Assembly (NCBI GenBank): GCA_013426755.1
Contig: AP019861.1
Location: forward strand, 1,118,534-1,182,533
Length of the DNA: 64,000 nt
Direction of reading: 5' to 3'
Origin: Spirochaetota bacterium
Lineage (GTDB): Bacteria; Spirochaetota; UBA12135; COTS27
Shown here: in pieces, positions 36,320-45,615 of the stretch
Position numbering within the stretch: position 1 is the first letter of the stretch
Layout: every line of letters begins with the position of its first letter
Made by a program: the position numbers and the translations under genes
The notes under the pieces: model-generated
Seen by the model: the letters and a program-made list of their open reading frames with translations, nothing else
What the model was told of the DNA's origin: nothing
The model's database searches: none

Positions 36320-38647
36320 GTGTATACCTATCTTCCCAAATTTGAAGAAATTTTAACGGCGCCTAAGCTAAGAACGATTACGGATAGCTTAGCTAGAGCC
36401 AATAAATCTGTCACAGCCTTAGTATCACGCACAGAAACGTCTTCTGTTCTAGAACAGGGGTCTTCATTGACGGGTGATGAAGGAAATGCAGAGCAAAAGC
36501 AACATGCTACTGAAGGCAAAGTCCTGCCTACAATAGAAAACTTCTTAGTGCCCTTAGAAGAGATAATTGATGAAGTCTCGCGGCAATGGACGATTTTCTG
36601 TGAAATGACGGTTCTTGTAGCAAGTGAACAGTCGAACAAAATAAAAAATGAAGCTGCACCGCTAGTAGCGGAGTTTTTTACAAAATTAGGACAAAACGAT
36701 GAGATTGCGCGCGTTTACCGTTATTTTTCTGCAGAGCAGCAGCGTCTTGGCCTGTCTGCGGTAGAAAAAGAGGCAGTCAAACATGGTTTACTGGAATTTG
36801 AGCTTGCTGGAGTGTATCTCTCCCGATCGGCTAGAGCAGATTTTAGCAAAGTAAGTCAAAATCTGGCACGACTTACAACGTTATTTTCTAATCACGTGAT
36901 TGAAGATTCCGCTCACAAAGAACTTCTAGTGCGGAATGAACACGATCTGCAAGGACTCAGTGCCGGCGAGAAAAAACGGGCACAATCCCAATTTCTAGCG
37001 AAATACGGTAAATCACCCGTTCCAGTGGCTGCTAATAAAGTTATTTCGGATAATTCGCAGAATTCAGACCATTCGCAAAATTCAAATATTTCAAATATTT
37101 CAGATGATCCCAACCAGCAGGATAACGGTAAAAGCCAGAACAAACATAAAAATACTGAGGACTCCACTTCAAATTTGAAATCTGGCTTTGCTTTCCCAAT
37201 GACAGACGCTACCTATATTAATTTCATGAAAGAAGTCGCCAGTACTTCGTTACGTGAACGCTACTATCGTATGTACATGACCCGTGCTGCAGCAGGAAAT
37301 CTTGATAACACACCGGTTATTGAAGAGATTTTAACCTTACGCAGAAAACAGGCGCAGTTACTCTCTTTTCAAACTTACGAAGAGAAAGTATTGAAACAGC
37401 GGTTAGTGGGAACAGCTGAGGAAGTATTTCAATTTCTTGAAGGACTCTTGCGTGTAGTCCGTCCAATTGCACTGAGTGAAAAAGAGACTTTACGTCGTTT
37501 CGCCGAGAAATTGACAGGTCAAAATGAGATCTTCCCCTGGGATATGCCCTATTACATCAAAAAATATAAAGAACAGCACTACGCATTGAGTGAAGAAGAA
37601 ATAAAAAAATACTTTCCCGTAGAAACGGTTCTCACTGGGTTATTCGAAGTAATACGACGCTTGTTTGGGTGCCGTTTTGTCCGTGAAAAGAGCCACTTCT
37701 ACCATAGTAGAGCTCATGACAAAGTCAAATATTCGTCTATTCCCAGTTGGCATGAAGAGGTCATGTTTTATACTGTCAGTGATGAAGACACGGGTAAGAA
37801 ATTAGGACATATTTATATGGACTTGTTTGCACGGAAAGGAAAACAAGGCGGCGCTTGGATGGACAGCATTTCTTATGCGAAACCTGCTAAAGGAGAGCTG
37901 GCTATTGTCTTTCTGGTAGGCAATTTTACACCGCCCGATAACAGAGGAATATCGCTCCTTTCACATCGCGATGTTGAGACACTTTTTCATGAAATGGGAC
38001 ATTGTCTCCATCATCTGCTCACTCAAATTGAGCTCAGACCTGTAGCAGGGTTAAATGGCGTTCCACTAGAAGGAATCGAATTCCCGTCCCAATTTCTAGA
38101 ACGATGGGCATGGAATGAACAAAGCCTGCAATTGCTTTCTAAGCACATTGAAACGGGCACACCTTTGCCGCTAGATGTTTGTCAGACAATGATGAAAGCG
38201 AGAAATGCTTTCAAGGCGCTCTGGTTAATGTCACAGCTAGAATACAGTATTATTGATATGGCGGTTCATAAGTATTATCCTAATAGCTATTTCTCAGTGA
38301 CAACGGGAAGTAACCCTGAACGGGCAGCCGACTACATCGCTCATTTACGACAAAGTGTCGGTGTGTGGAAGTATCCTGATGACGTCAAATTTCAAAACCA
38401 ATTTTTACACATCTTCTCGCATGGTTATGCTGCGGGGTACTACACGTACCTGTATTCGAACATGTTTTCTGCAGATGCGTTTGAGCTTTTTAGAGAAACA
38501 CACATCTTTAATAAGACGTTGGGACGAAAATTTCGTTCATTGTTCTTCGAACGTGGAGGCAGTGAACCGTTTCTAGACCTTTATAAAAAGTTCCGTGGTA
38601 GTGAACCTACCAGCGATGCATTGCTTAAAGATTTTGGACTTATTTGA
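36320..38647 (+). CDS. M3 family oligopeptidase (OpdA/Dcp type)
   Basis: A zinc metallopeptidase of 775 residues. The HExxH motif is FHEMGHCLHH with His557 and His561; the third ligand Glu is in EGIEFPSQFLERW near residue 580. The domain order and the FSHGYAAGYYTYLYSNMFSADAFE C-terminal segment match oligopeptidase A and dipeptidyl carboxypeptidase. No signal peptide, so it is cytoplasmic and degrades short peptides. The start is GTG at 36320. The N-terminal half contains an Asn/Ser/Asp/Gln-rich insertion at about 240-284 that is absent from the family and probably repeat-derived. Confidence 0.92.
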   Translation: MYTYLPKFEEILTAPKLRTITDSLARANKSVTALVSRTETSSVLEQGSSLTGDEGNAEQKQHATEGKVLPTIENFLVPLEEIIDEVSRQWTIFCEMTVLVASEQSNKIKNEAAPLVAEFFTKLGQNDEIARVYRYFSAEQQRLGLSAVEKEAVKHGLLEFELAGVYLSRSARADFSKVSQNLARLTTLFSNHVIEDSAHKELLVRNEHDLQGLSAGEKKRAQSQFLAKYGKSPVPVAANKVISDNSQNSDHSQNSNISNISDDPNQQDNGKSQNKHKNTEDSTSNLKSGFAFPMTDATYINFMKEVASTSLRERYYRMYMTRAAAGNLDNTPVIEEILTLRRKQAQLLSFQTYEEKVLKQRLVGTAEEVFQFLEGLLRVVRPIALSEKETLRRFAEKLTGQNEIFPWDMPYYIKKYKEQHYALSEEEIKKYFPVETVLTGLFEVIRRLFGCRFVREKSHFYHSRAHDKVKYSSIPSWHEEVMFYTVSDEDTGKKLGHIYMDLFARKGKQGGAWMDSISYAKPAKGELAIVFLVGNFTPPDNRGISLLSHRDVETLFHEMGHCLHHLLTQIELRPVAGLNGVPLEGIEFPSQFLERWAWNEQSLQLLSKHIETGTPLPLDVCQTMMKARNAFKALWLMSQLEYSIIDMAVHKYYPNSYFSVTTGSNPERAADYIAHLRQSVGVWKYPDDVKFQNQFLHIFSHGYAAGYYTYLYSNMFSADAFELFRETHIFNKTLGRKFRSLFFERGGSEPFLDLYKKFRGSEPTSDALLKDFGLI

Positions 38648-38677
38648 TCTTTGGTGCAGAGGACTTGTTTTGAGGAT

Positions 38678-39811
38678 TCATTTTGAGAAGGAAGATGCCA
38701 TGAGTTTAAGATTGGCTAGCGCATTGAGAGCGGCGCCTTTACCTAGGTTGTCTAACTGAGCGTGGAGCATGAGATCGCCTGCTTTATTGGTGGCGGTGAT
38801 GATATTTAAGGCTTCACTTTTATTAGTTAGATTAAACGGTAGAAACGCGGACACTCCCGGTGATTTGTCATGCAGCTTGGTACGCAAATTGGAACGCAAT
38901 TCTTCAATTGTAAAGACATTGACACTCGGAGTAGCTATCTCAGCGGTAGCAATTGGGTGAGAGAGTGGAGCTTCGAGTTCTGGTAAGTGTTCTGGTAAGT
39001 GTTCTGCATGGGTTTGAGTTGGGGTGTTTTGCTTTGAATGGATCGTAGCGCGCTCTGAAATAGAACAGGGCGGTGCTGCTGCGTAGTATTTTTTTAACGT
39101 AGCAATGACTTCTGCCGCTGTCGTATTTTCTTTAGCAAGCACGGAATGATGGAGGGGAATAGAGACGATCATTCCGCGATAAGTGGCAATGACAGCAGGC
39201 TGAAATAAAGGCTTTTTAGCAAGTAGGCTATAGCGCTGCATCTCCTTGCAGTGTTTATGGTCAAGGTCCCAGCTATACAGGGCATAAGGATGCGTCTTTA
39301 TGAATGCTTGAGAAGTTTCAAAGGTTTCGATGAGAGTTTTTCCCCCCCCAGAATAACCTGAAACACCATGGGCACTAAGCGAGATCATTTCAGAAATAAG
39401 ACCAGTTTCTCTAAGCGGTCTAATAAGGGCTATAAAACCAATCGCATAACAACCAGGATTGGAAATACGCGGAGAGTTCATGATTTTTAGTGCTTGTCCT
39501 GAGATTTCTGGGAACCCATAAACCCACTGATCGGACGTGCGATGAGCGCTACTCGTGTCTAAGATTTTAGCGGATAAGTCTAATGGTGTGATCTGTGTTA
39601 TCGCAGAACGAGCTGCTTCATCTGGTAAACAGAGGACAATAAGGTCTGCTTTTTTAAAGGCTGCTGTTCTTTCTTTAAGAGACCGTCTAGCTTCCTTATC
39701 AACGGTGATAATCTCGAAAAGTTCTGCTTCGCGGCCTAGATGATGTCTTAATTCTAAGCCTGTTGTGCCGTAGCTTCCGTCTATGAAGACTTTGTATTTC
39801 TTAGCACCCAT
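38678..39811 (-). CDS. argC: N-acetyl-gamma-glutamyl-phosphate reductase, type 2
   Basis: Third step of arginine synthesis (NADPH reduction of N-acetylglutamyl phosphate). The N-terminal Rossmann start VFIDGSYGTTGLEL is of the short type-2 ArgC group. The catalytic Cys121 is in RISNPGCYAIG, and a His-Gly segment LSAHGVSGYSGGGK follows at 147-159. It is 377 residues, longer than normal (about 310), because of an insertion at about 252-287 rich in Glu/Pro/His/Gln/Thr. It converges with the M3 peptidase gene (30-bp gap) and diverges from sucC. The GNAT at 2.2 kb may act earlier in the same pathway. Confidence 0.92.
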   Translation of the reverse strand: MGAKKYKVFIDGSYGTTGLELRHHLGREAELFEIITVDKEARRSLKERTAAFKKADLIVLCLPDEAARSAITQITPLDLSAKILDTSSAHRTSDQWVYGFPEISGQALKIMNSPRISNPGCYAIGFIALIRPLRETGLISEMISLSAHGVSGYSGGGKTLIETFETSQAFIKTHPYALYSWDLDHKHCKEMQRYSLLAKKPLFQPAVIATYRGMIVSIPLHHSVLAKENTTAAEVIATLKKYYAAAPPCSISERATIHSKQNTPTQTHAEHLPEHLPELEAPLSHPIATAEIATPSVNVFTIEELRSNLRTKLHDKSPGVSAFLPFNLTNKSEALNIITATNKAGDLMLHAQLDNLGKGAALNALANLKLMASSFSK

Positions 39812-40158
39812 GTTATAATGTTTCTAACAATCATGTCTACAGTAGTGGCATTCGCAGTCATGGTGACGATAAAAATTGACGAATATATCGCTGAATATAG
39901 CATACTGTATCTATATATCAACATATATTGCTTTATATAAGCTAGGTAGCCATTTTTTAAGCCAGAGAGTATTCTATTATCAATTCATATATTATCACAT
40001 GGTATAAAAGAATGCGTTTTTATTATTTTTTATATTATAATACTAGTGATAAGCCAGAATCAAATAACCCAGAGTGTAAGTTTTTGTTGGAGTCCTTGTT
40101 TGAGAACGGTAATTAATGAGAGTGTGCTTCAAAAACGGAGATTTTGGTTGATAATGTT

Positions 40159-40190
40159 ATTGACAATGTCAATTGGGATATTTTAAACGA
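40159..40190 (+). promoter_or_regulatory. Palindrome over the -35 box of sucC
   Basis: ATTGACA (40159-40165) and TGTCAAT (40167-40173) are perfect inverted arms around one A. The left arm contains TTGACA; TTTAAA at 40182-40187 is a plausible -10 at 16-bp spacing. The position is right for an operator in front of sucC. The rest of 39812-40158 has no gene. Confidence 0.4.
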
Positions 40191-40213
40191 TAAGATGAGG
40201 GTAGAAAGTAAAA

Positions 40214-41386
40214 TTGAAAATACACGAATACCAAGCAAAAAAGTTGTTTAAGGAATATGAAATTCCTATTCAAGACGGGTATATTGTCGAACGTGAGGCG
40301 GATATTGAAGACACTGTGGATCGTGTGAGCAGGGATTTTCCTAGTAATGGCATGGTTGTCAAAGCTCAAGTCCATGCTGGAGGACGTGGCAAAGGTGGTG
40401 GCGTCAAATTTTCACCTTCTAGGGAAGCGGCGATTGCTAATGCACGTAAAATCTTAGGAATGACACTTATTACGCCGCAAACAGGCGCCGAAGGACGTCT
40501 TGTCAAAAAAATCATGATCACTGAGGGCATAGATATCGAACGTGAATTTTATGTTGCTCTTACAATGGAACGTTCCTTAGGAAAGCATGTCTGGGTGGTC
40601 TCTCAAGCAGGAGGTATGGATATAGAAGAGGTGGCTAGGAAAACGCCTGAAAAGATATTAAAACTCCACGTCGCACCCGCTACGGCGTTACGGGGCTATC
40701 AAGCACGCCAGCTAGCCTACGCCTTAGGCTTAAGCGGTCCATTATTCAAAGACGCTATCAAGTTATTTAAAGCATTGTACCGCTTTTATCTAGCAACTGA
40801 CGCGTCAATCGTTGAGATTAATCCATTGGTAGTCACAAAGGATAATAGACTCCTTGCTTTAGATGCGAAAGTCAATTTCGATGACAATGCTTTATTCAAA
40901 TATCCCCATCTTAAAGAGCTGCATGACGAAAATGAAGAAGACCCCAGTGAATTAGAAGCACAGAAACATCATCTCAATTTTATAAAATTGACCGGTAATG
41001 TCGGCTGTATGGTCAATGGCGCTGGGCTTGCTATGGCGACAATGGACTTGATTAAACTTAAAGGCGGAAATCCTGCTAATTTCCTAGATGTAGGCGGTAC
41101 GGCAAGTGCTGAAACTGTTAAAAATGCCTTTAAAATCATCACTTCCGACCCAAATGTTAAAGCTATTCTTATCAATATATTTGGTGGTATCGTACGGTGT
41201 GATAGAGTGGCGAATGGTGTTGTTGCAGCGGCTAAGGAATTAGAGCTAACTATCCCCGTTGTTGTACGGCTCGTGGGGACCAATGCTGATATTGCTAAGA
41301 AAATTATTGATGAGAGCGGGGTTAAGGTTACTTCTGCCGAAACTTTTGAAGTTGCTGCACAGAAAGTGGTTGATCTCGTACAGTAA
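40214..41386 (+). CDS. sucC: Succinate-CoA ligase beta subunit
   Basis: The ATP-grasp subunit of succinyl-CoA synthetase (TCA cycle), 390 residues, normal length. Start TTG at 40214 gives the family N-terminus MKIHEYQAK. The segment VVKAQVHAGGRGKGGGVK is the nucleotide-binding part. The C-terminal domain has NFLDVGGTAS and the ILINIFGGIVRCD helix. A GAGGG ribosome site lies about 12 bases upstream. The sucD gene follows on the same strand but is 416 bp away. Confidence 0.95.
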   Translation: MKIHEYQAKKLFKEYEIPIQDGYIVEREADIEDTVDRVSRDFPSNGMVVKAQVHAGGRGKGGGVKFSPSREAAIANARKILGMTLITPQTGAEGRLVKKIMITEGIDIEREFYVALTMERSLGKHVWVVSQAGGMDIEEVARKTPEKILKLHVAPATALRGYQARQLAYALGLSGPLFKDAIKLFKALYRFYLATDASIVEINPLVVTKDNRLLALDAKVNFDDNALFKYPHLKELHDENEEDPSELEAQKHHLNFIKLTGNVGCMVNGAGLAMATMDLIKLKGGNPANFLDVGGTASAETVKNAFKIITSDPNVKAILINIFGGIVRCDRVANGVVAAAKELELTIPVVVRLVGTNADIAKKIIDESGVKVTSAETFEVAAQKVVDLVQ

Positions 41387-41460
41387 CGTTGTGCCAGTCA
41401 GTAGAACAATATTTGGAATTAAATGAGTATTCACTGTTTGTTTTAGGTTGAATTTGATCG

Positions 41461-41772
41461 AATATTGAGTGATTTTACAAGTGGAGCTTAGTTTGAATGA
41501 ATATTGAGTGATTTTACAAGTAGAGTTTGGTTTGAATGAATATTGAGTGATTTTACAAGTGGAGCTTAGTTTGAATGAATATTGGGTGATTTTACAAGTA
41601 AGGCTTGGTTTGAATGAATATTGAGTGATTTTACAAGTGGAGCTTAGTTTGAATGAATATTGAGTGATTTTATAAGTAGAGCTTGGTTTGAATGAATATT
41701 GAGTGATTTTACAAGTAGAGTTTGGTTTGAATGAATATTGAGTGATTTTACAAGTAGAGCTTGGTTTAATGA
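41461..41772. repeat. 39-bp tandem repeat (8 copies) between sucC and sucD
   Basis: Eight copies at exactly 39-bp spacing (starts 41461, 41500, 41539 and so on to 41734). Each begins AATATTGAGTGATTTTACAA and ends GCTTGGTTTGAATG; units differ at a handful of A/G positions. Because 39 is a multiple of three, a long minus-strand frame through the repeat is open and codes for a 13-residue repetition. Confidence 0.95.
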
Positions 41773-41802
41773 ATAACGTTTTATGGTAGGAGTGATTAAT
41801 AG

Positions 41803-42687
41803 ATGTCAATTTTAGTCAATAAGTCTTCACGTGTTTTGATCCAGGGCATTACTGGAAGTGAGGGAACATTCCATGGCGAACAATGTCTTGCTTATGGAAC
41901 GCAGATAGTCGGTGGTGTTACGCCAGGAAAAGCTGGCAAAAAAGCACTTGCCGATAAAGTACCTGTTTTTAATACCGTTAAGGACGCTAAATCAGCAACC
42001 GCTGCCAATGTGTCCCTTATATTTGTTCCCGCTCCATTTGCAGCCGAAGCTATATTTGAAGCTATTGATGCGGAAATTGAGGTTATTGTCTGTATTACTG
42101 AGGGTATTCCTATTCAGGATATGAGCGAAGTCTATCACGTTCTCAAATCTACGGGGACAAAATCACGCCTCATTGGACCTAATTGCCCTGGTATTCTTAC
42201 ACCAGACGAAGCTAAAGTGGGTATTATGCCTGGTTTCATTGCTAAAAAGGGGCGAATCGGCCTTATATCAAAGTCGGGAACATTGACATATGAAGCCATT
42301 GATCAGCTCACTAAGCTAGGCTTAGGACAGAGTACTTGTATTGGTATTGGTGGCGACCCTATTATTGGTTCTAAGATAGATGAATTATTGATGTTGTTTG
42401 AAGTGGATAGTGAAACGGATGCTGTGGTTGTTATTGGTGAGATCGGCGGTTCATTAGAACTCGAAGCCGCTACGTACGTTAAAAATCACATGAAAAAGCC
42501 TGTTGTCAGCTTTATTGCAGGAGAAACCGCACCGCCAGGACGCAGAATGGGTCATGCCGGAGCCATTATCTCTTCCCAAGACGAATCCGCTACCGCTAAG
42601 AAAAATTTCATGCGAACACAAGGTATTCACGTTGTCGATTCCCCTGCTGATATCGGAAAAAAGGTCTTAGAGGTTGTAAATCGTTGA
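41803..42687 (+). CDS. sucD: Succinate-CoA ligase alpha subunit
   Basis: The CoA-binding subunit with the phosphorylated histidine, 294 residues, normal length. It has [18 protein letters not shown] (CoA-binding Rossmann part), [21 protein letters not shown], and the phospho-His segment [15 protein letters not shown]. The ribosome site TAGGAG is eight bases before the ATG, so it can be translated independently despite the repeat between it and sucC. The DNA after it contains short ATTCATAAT repeats. Confidence 0.95.
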   Translation: MSILVNKSSRVLIQGITGSEGTFHGEQCLAYGTQIVGGVTPGKAGKKALADKVPVFNTVKDAKSATAANVSLIFVPAPFAAEAIFEAIDAEIEVIVCITEGIPIQDMSEVYHVLKSTGTKSRLIGPNCPGILTPDEAKVGIMPGFIAKKGRIGLISKSGTLTYEAIDQLTKLGLGQSTCIGIGGDPIIGSKIDELLMLFEVDSETDAVVVIGEIGGSLELEAATYVKNHMKKPVVSFIAGETAPPGRRMGHAGAIISSQDESATAKKNFMRTQGIHVVDSPADIGKKVLEVVNR

Positions 42688-42873
42688 TTTTTGCTTAAAT
42701 GTGTCTGGTTTAAACGTGTCCCATTGAGAATCTGTAATCCGTAATTCATAATTCATAATTGGATCGAATAGAATCATTCCGTTATGTTTTATATGCTCAT
42801 AATTACTCATAATTATTTGTAGTATAACAGTAACAATATCAATCGTGATATTTAAGAAAATGTTAATAATTAT

Positions 42874-42902
42874 TTGATATTTTTTGTAATTCATAGTATA
42901 AT
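42874..42902 (+). promoter_or_regulatory. Sigma70-type promoter before purM
   Basis: TTGATA (42874-42879) and TATAAT (42897-42902) are separated by exactly 17 bases. Transcription would start near 42909, giving an about 115-base leader to the first purM ORF. Confidence 0.65.
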
Positions 42903-43024
42903 TAGGTAGTAGTTCTAACATTAAATAGGGTTTCAGTAACCTAAAACGTTCTATTAAAAACCTATATATTTCAACAGTTTAAAACCTACACAGTTCAATA
43001 TTAGTTTTAATACTGGTAACAACT

Positions 43025-43240
43025 ATGTCTATCGAAGAAAATAGAAAAGCTACGAGCGAACAAGTACTTCCTATGAACTTATACGAAAAACGAGGTGTTG
43101 ATTTTGCCAAAAAAGATGTCCACAGGATTAATTCTGAGTGCAAGGAACGCCACAACAGCATTTATAAGGTTTATGGAAAAAATACATTCGCAGCGGCTAT
43201 TACAGGTTTCTGGCCTGATGAAGACCAGACCGCAGAATAA
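43025..43240 (+). CDS. purM: N-terminal fragment of PurM (AIR synthase), separate frame
   Basis: 71 residues ending at TAA 43238. YEKRGVDFAKKDVHRI matches the N-terminus of Bacteroidetes-type PurM (a RGV..SK.DVH pattern) that precedes the nucleotide-binding HADGAGTK segment. The next ORF, in another frame, continues with HTDGCGTK. The protein fragment ends FWPDEDQTAE and lacks a following glycine loop. A good promoter lies upstream. It is probably half of a broken or programmed-frameshift purM, but it could be a separate short subunit. Confidence 0.55.
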   Translation: MSIEENRKATSEQVLPMNLYEKRGVDFAKKDVHRINSECKERHNSIYKVYGKNTFAAAITGFWPDEDQTAE

Positions 43241-43290
43241 TACCATTTGAATGTTCCTATAAAGGTTCATAAACCCCTCAATACTTCCCG

Positions 43291-44529
43291 ATGCCTACAC
43301 TGTCACACAGGCAAAAGAAGAAAGATTCGAAGAAAGATTCTGGATTATTTTTGCTTCACACGGATGGATGCGGTACTAAGGCTATCCTAGCGTATATCTA
43401 TTGGCGTGAAACGGGCAGTTTAATGGGCTTCTCTTCCGTAGCAGAAGATGCCCTCGTGATGAATACGGATGACTTTTTAACCACTGGCGCCTTCGATCGT
43501 TTCATCTTTACGTCAACGTTAGCTAGAAATAAGGAGCGAATTCCTGATGAAGTCATTTTAGAATTAAGAAAGGCTAGCTATGATTTTACGACGCTACTTC
43601 ATAATCACGGCATCAATGCTAAACTTATGGGGGGTGAAACAGCCGATCTAAGCGATATTGTTCGCACGCTTACCGTTGACGCCACATGTGCCACGTGGAT
43701 GAATTCAAGTCAATTGATAGATGCTGCTAATATTAAACCTGACTCATATATCGTAGGGCTTGCTTCAGCAGGGCAGACGTCTTACGAGACACGTTATAAT
43801 TCGGGCATAGGCGCCAATGGGCTCACTTCCGCTCGCCATGATCTCCTAGAAAAATCATACCTTAACGCTTATCCAGAAACCGTTGAGGCTACGATCAGCA
43901 ACGAATATCTCTACCGTGGCGACTATGCATTGACAACTCCACTAAATTTCTCCAATTCATCTATCAATCTACCTACTAATCCATCCACTGATTCATCTAC
44001 TCATCCATCTCATCCATCCACGAACCCATCCACCTATGCCACAAGCACGACAAATTCAACTATTACGCTAGGTGAAGCATTACTTGCTCCGACAAGAACT
44101 TATTTGCCTGTGATGAAAGAAGTCTTTAAAAATTTTAAAAGTAAAAGCATTCAAGAGGTCATCCAAGGCATTCTTCATTTGACAGGCGGAGGACAGACGA
44201 AAGGATTGCGGTTTGGTACAGACATTCATTACATTAAAGACAATCTCTTCACATTTCCACTTATTTTTCAATTGCTCCGTAAAAAAACCCGACTCCGTGA
44301 AATGTTTCAAGTTTATAACTGCGGACATAGGTTTGAAATTATTGTTCCTAGTGAAAAATACGCACGAGAAATCATTGACATTGCTAAAACGTTCCGCTTA
44401 GACGCTAAAATCATTGGTTATACCGAGAAAAACCCTAATAAAGCCCAACTCCCCGCTGATCGCAATGATGGTCATAACAATTGTGTTACCATTCATCACG
44501 AAAAGCAAAAATACACTTATACCCTTTAA
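43291..44529 (+). CDS. purM: Phosphoribosylformylglycinamidine cyclo-ligase (PurM), main part
   Basis: 412 residues covering nearly all of AIR synthase (purine pathway, ATP-dependent ring closure of FGAM). It has HTDGCGTKAILAYIYWRETG, VAEDALVMNTDDFLTTGA, GGETADLSD, the GANGLTSARHD segment and LLAPTRTYLPVM. It is of the Bacteroidetes-like subtype. The first about 15 residues are a basic stretch with no homology. No ribosome site precedes the ATG at 43291, and the frame is open upstream only to 43273. A Ser/Thr/Pro/Asn-rich insertion (about 220-254) interrupts the domain junction. With the 71-residue ORF upstream it makes a complete enzyme, if both are translated. Confidence 0.8.
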   Translation: MPTLSHRQKKKDSKKDSGLFLLHTDGCGTKAILAYIYWRETGSLMGFSSVAEDALVMNTDDFLTTGAFDRFIFTSTLARNKERIPDEVILELRKASYDFTTLLHNHGINAKLMGGETADLSDIVRTLTVDATCATWMNSSQLIDAANIKPDSYIVGLASAGQTSYETRYNSGIGANGLTSARHDLLEKSYLNAYPETVEATISNEYLYRGDYALTTPLNFSNSSINLPTNPSTDSSTHPSHPSTNPSTYATSTTNSTITLGEALLAPTRTYLPVMKEVFKNFKSKSIQEVIQGILHLTGGGQTKGLRFGTDIHYIKDNLFTFPLIFQLLRKKTRLREMFQVYNCGHRFEIIVPSEKYAREIIDIAKTFRLDAKIIGYTEKNPNKAQLPADRNDGHNNCVTIHHEKQKYTYTL

Positions 44530-45046
44530 AATAAGCCTATACCCTTCAAATGTATTAAAACTCTTCTGTCTGTAAGGGATTAAATTTTAAGCAAACTCAG
44601 TTAATTTATAGGATAATTAGATTGTACTGAGTTATTCCCAAAAAAACTATTAAAAATCCAATAAAAATCACCAAAACTCATACCAAAAAAAACCATTAAA
44701 AACCAGTGAAAATCATCAAAATTCACATCAAAACAAACCATTAAAACCCAATGAAAATCACCAAAACTCGCACCAAAACCAACCATTAAAAACCCAACGA
44801 AAATCACTAAAACTCATACCAAAACCAATAAATACCACTAAAACTAATGAAACTTAACGAACCCCCACTAGAGCTAATGAAATTCAATGAAACCCACTAA
44901 CCCCAGTGAGTCAATATAAATCAATCAATATAAATCAATCAATGTAATGCAGTGAATCAATATAAATTGATAAAATAGTGAATTGATAAATGGATGAAGC
45001 ATGTATTTAGAAGCACAGTAAAATTATTACAAGGATTAATACTGCA
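44530..45046. repeat. 45-bp repeat in intergenic region
   Basis: Four imperfect 45-bp units containing CCATTAAAAACCCAATGAAAATCACC occupy about 44641-44825. Shorter AAATCAATCAATAT repeats follow to 44960. No gene; the minus-strand frame through it is a repeat artefact. Confidence 0.85.
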
Positions 45047-45271
45047 ATGATATTAGGTTTAGGCAAAGCTAACCGCAATAATCTCGAGGTTGTAGCCATA
45101 GAAGACGATATTTTATTAGAACAAGGCGAAGGTGTTTGGTTGGACGCACTCGATGATTGGGATGAAGGGACAATTATTGAAGAAGTTTATGACCTCACAG
45201 CCACACAAGCTAACCCAGAAACCACGTCAACAATACGTAAAACCGAGTCCGTAACACTAGAAATACGCTAA
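45047..45271 (+). CDS. Small acidic protein of unknown function
   Basis: A 74-residue ORF with a good ribosome site (AAGGATT, ten bases before ATG). Rich in Asp/Glu (EDDILLEQGEG, DALDDWDEGT), with no signal or membrane segment. The last codons lie in a sequence that is repeated downstream about every 118 bp. Not recognised; plausible as a real small gene. Confidence 0.45.
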   Translation: MILGLGKANRNNLEVVAIEDDILLEQGEGVWLDALDDWDEGTIIEEVYDLTATQANPETTSTIRKTESVTLEIR

Positions 45272-45526
45272 AAATAGGAGTTTTCCTTTTGAGATGCGAC
45301 TGCATGAGGAATACTGGATTATTGAATGCTGGATTATTTATTGTATGAGTGAATTTTTTGTAGATAAAAACTAGAAATACACTAAAAATAGGGATTTTCC
45401 TTTTCTAGAACTACTGCATGAGGAATACTGGATTATTGAACGCTGGATTATTTATTGTATGAGTGAATTTTTTGTAGATAAAAACTAGAAATACACTAAC
45501 GATAGGAATTGTCCTTTTCTAGAACT
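45256..45526. repeat. Direct repeats of about 118 bp
   Basis: One long unit, including CTGCATGAGGAATACTGGA, GCTGGATTATTTATTGTATG and GAATTTTTTGTAGATAAAAAC, is present twice. A third partial copy of the TAGAAATACACTAA start is seen at about 45488. The first copy begins inside the 3' end of the small acidic ORF, so the duplication carried that sequence with it. 45527-45615 has nothing else recognised. Confidence 0.9.
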
Positions 45527-45615
45527 ACCGCCTAAGTGATGGCGAAGCTATTATAAGTAAAACTGCTACGAATGAAAACAAATATTGATGCATTTATTAC
45601 GGTGGTGAATGGCTT

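Noticed and set aside
41246..41809. 187-residue minus-strand frame between sucC and sucD
   Set aside because: It translates the 39-bp repeat into a 13-residue repetition and runs into sucC; an artefact.
44601..44807. Minus-strand hydrophobic repeat protein
   Set aside because: It encodes the 45-bp repeat (15-residue period) with no start signals.
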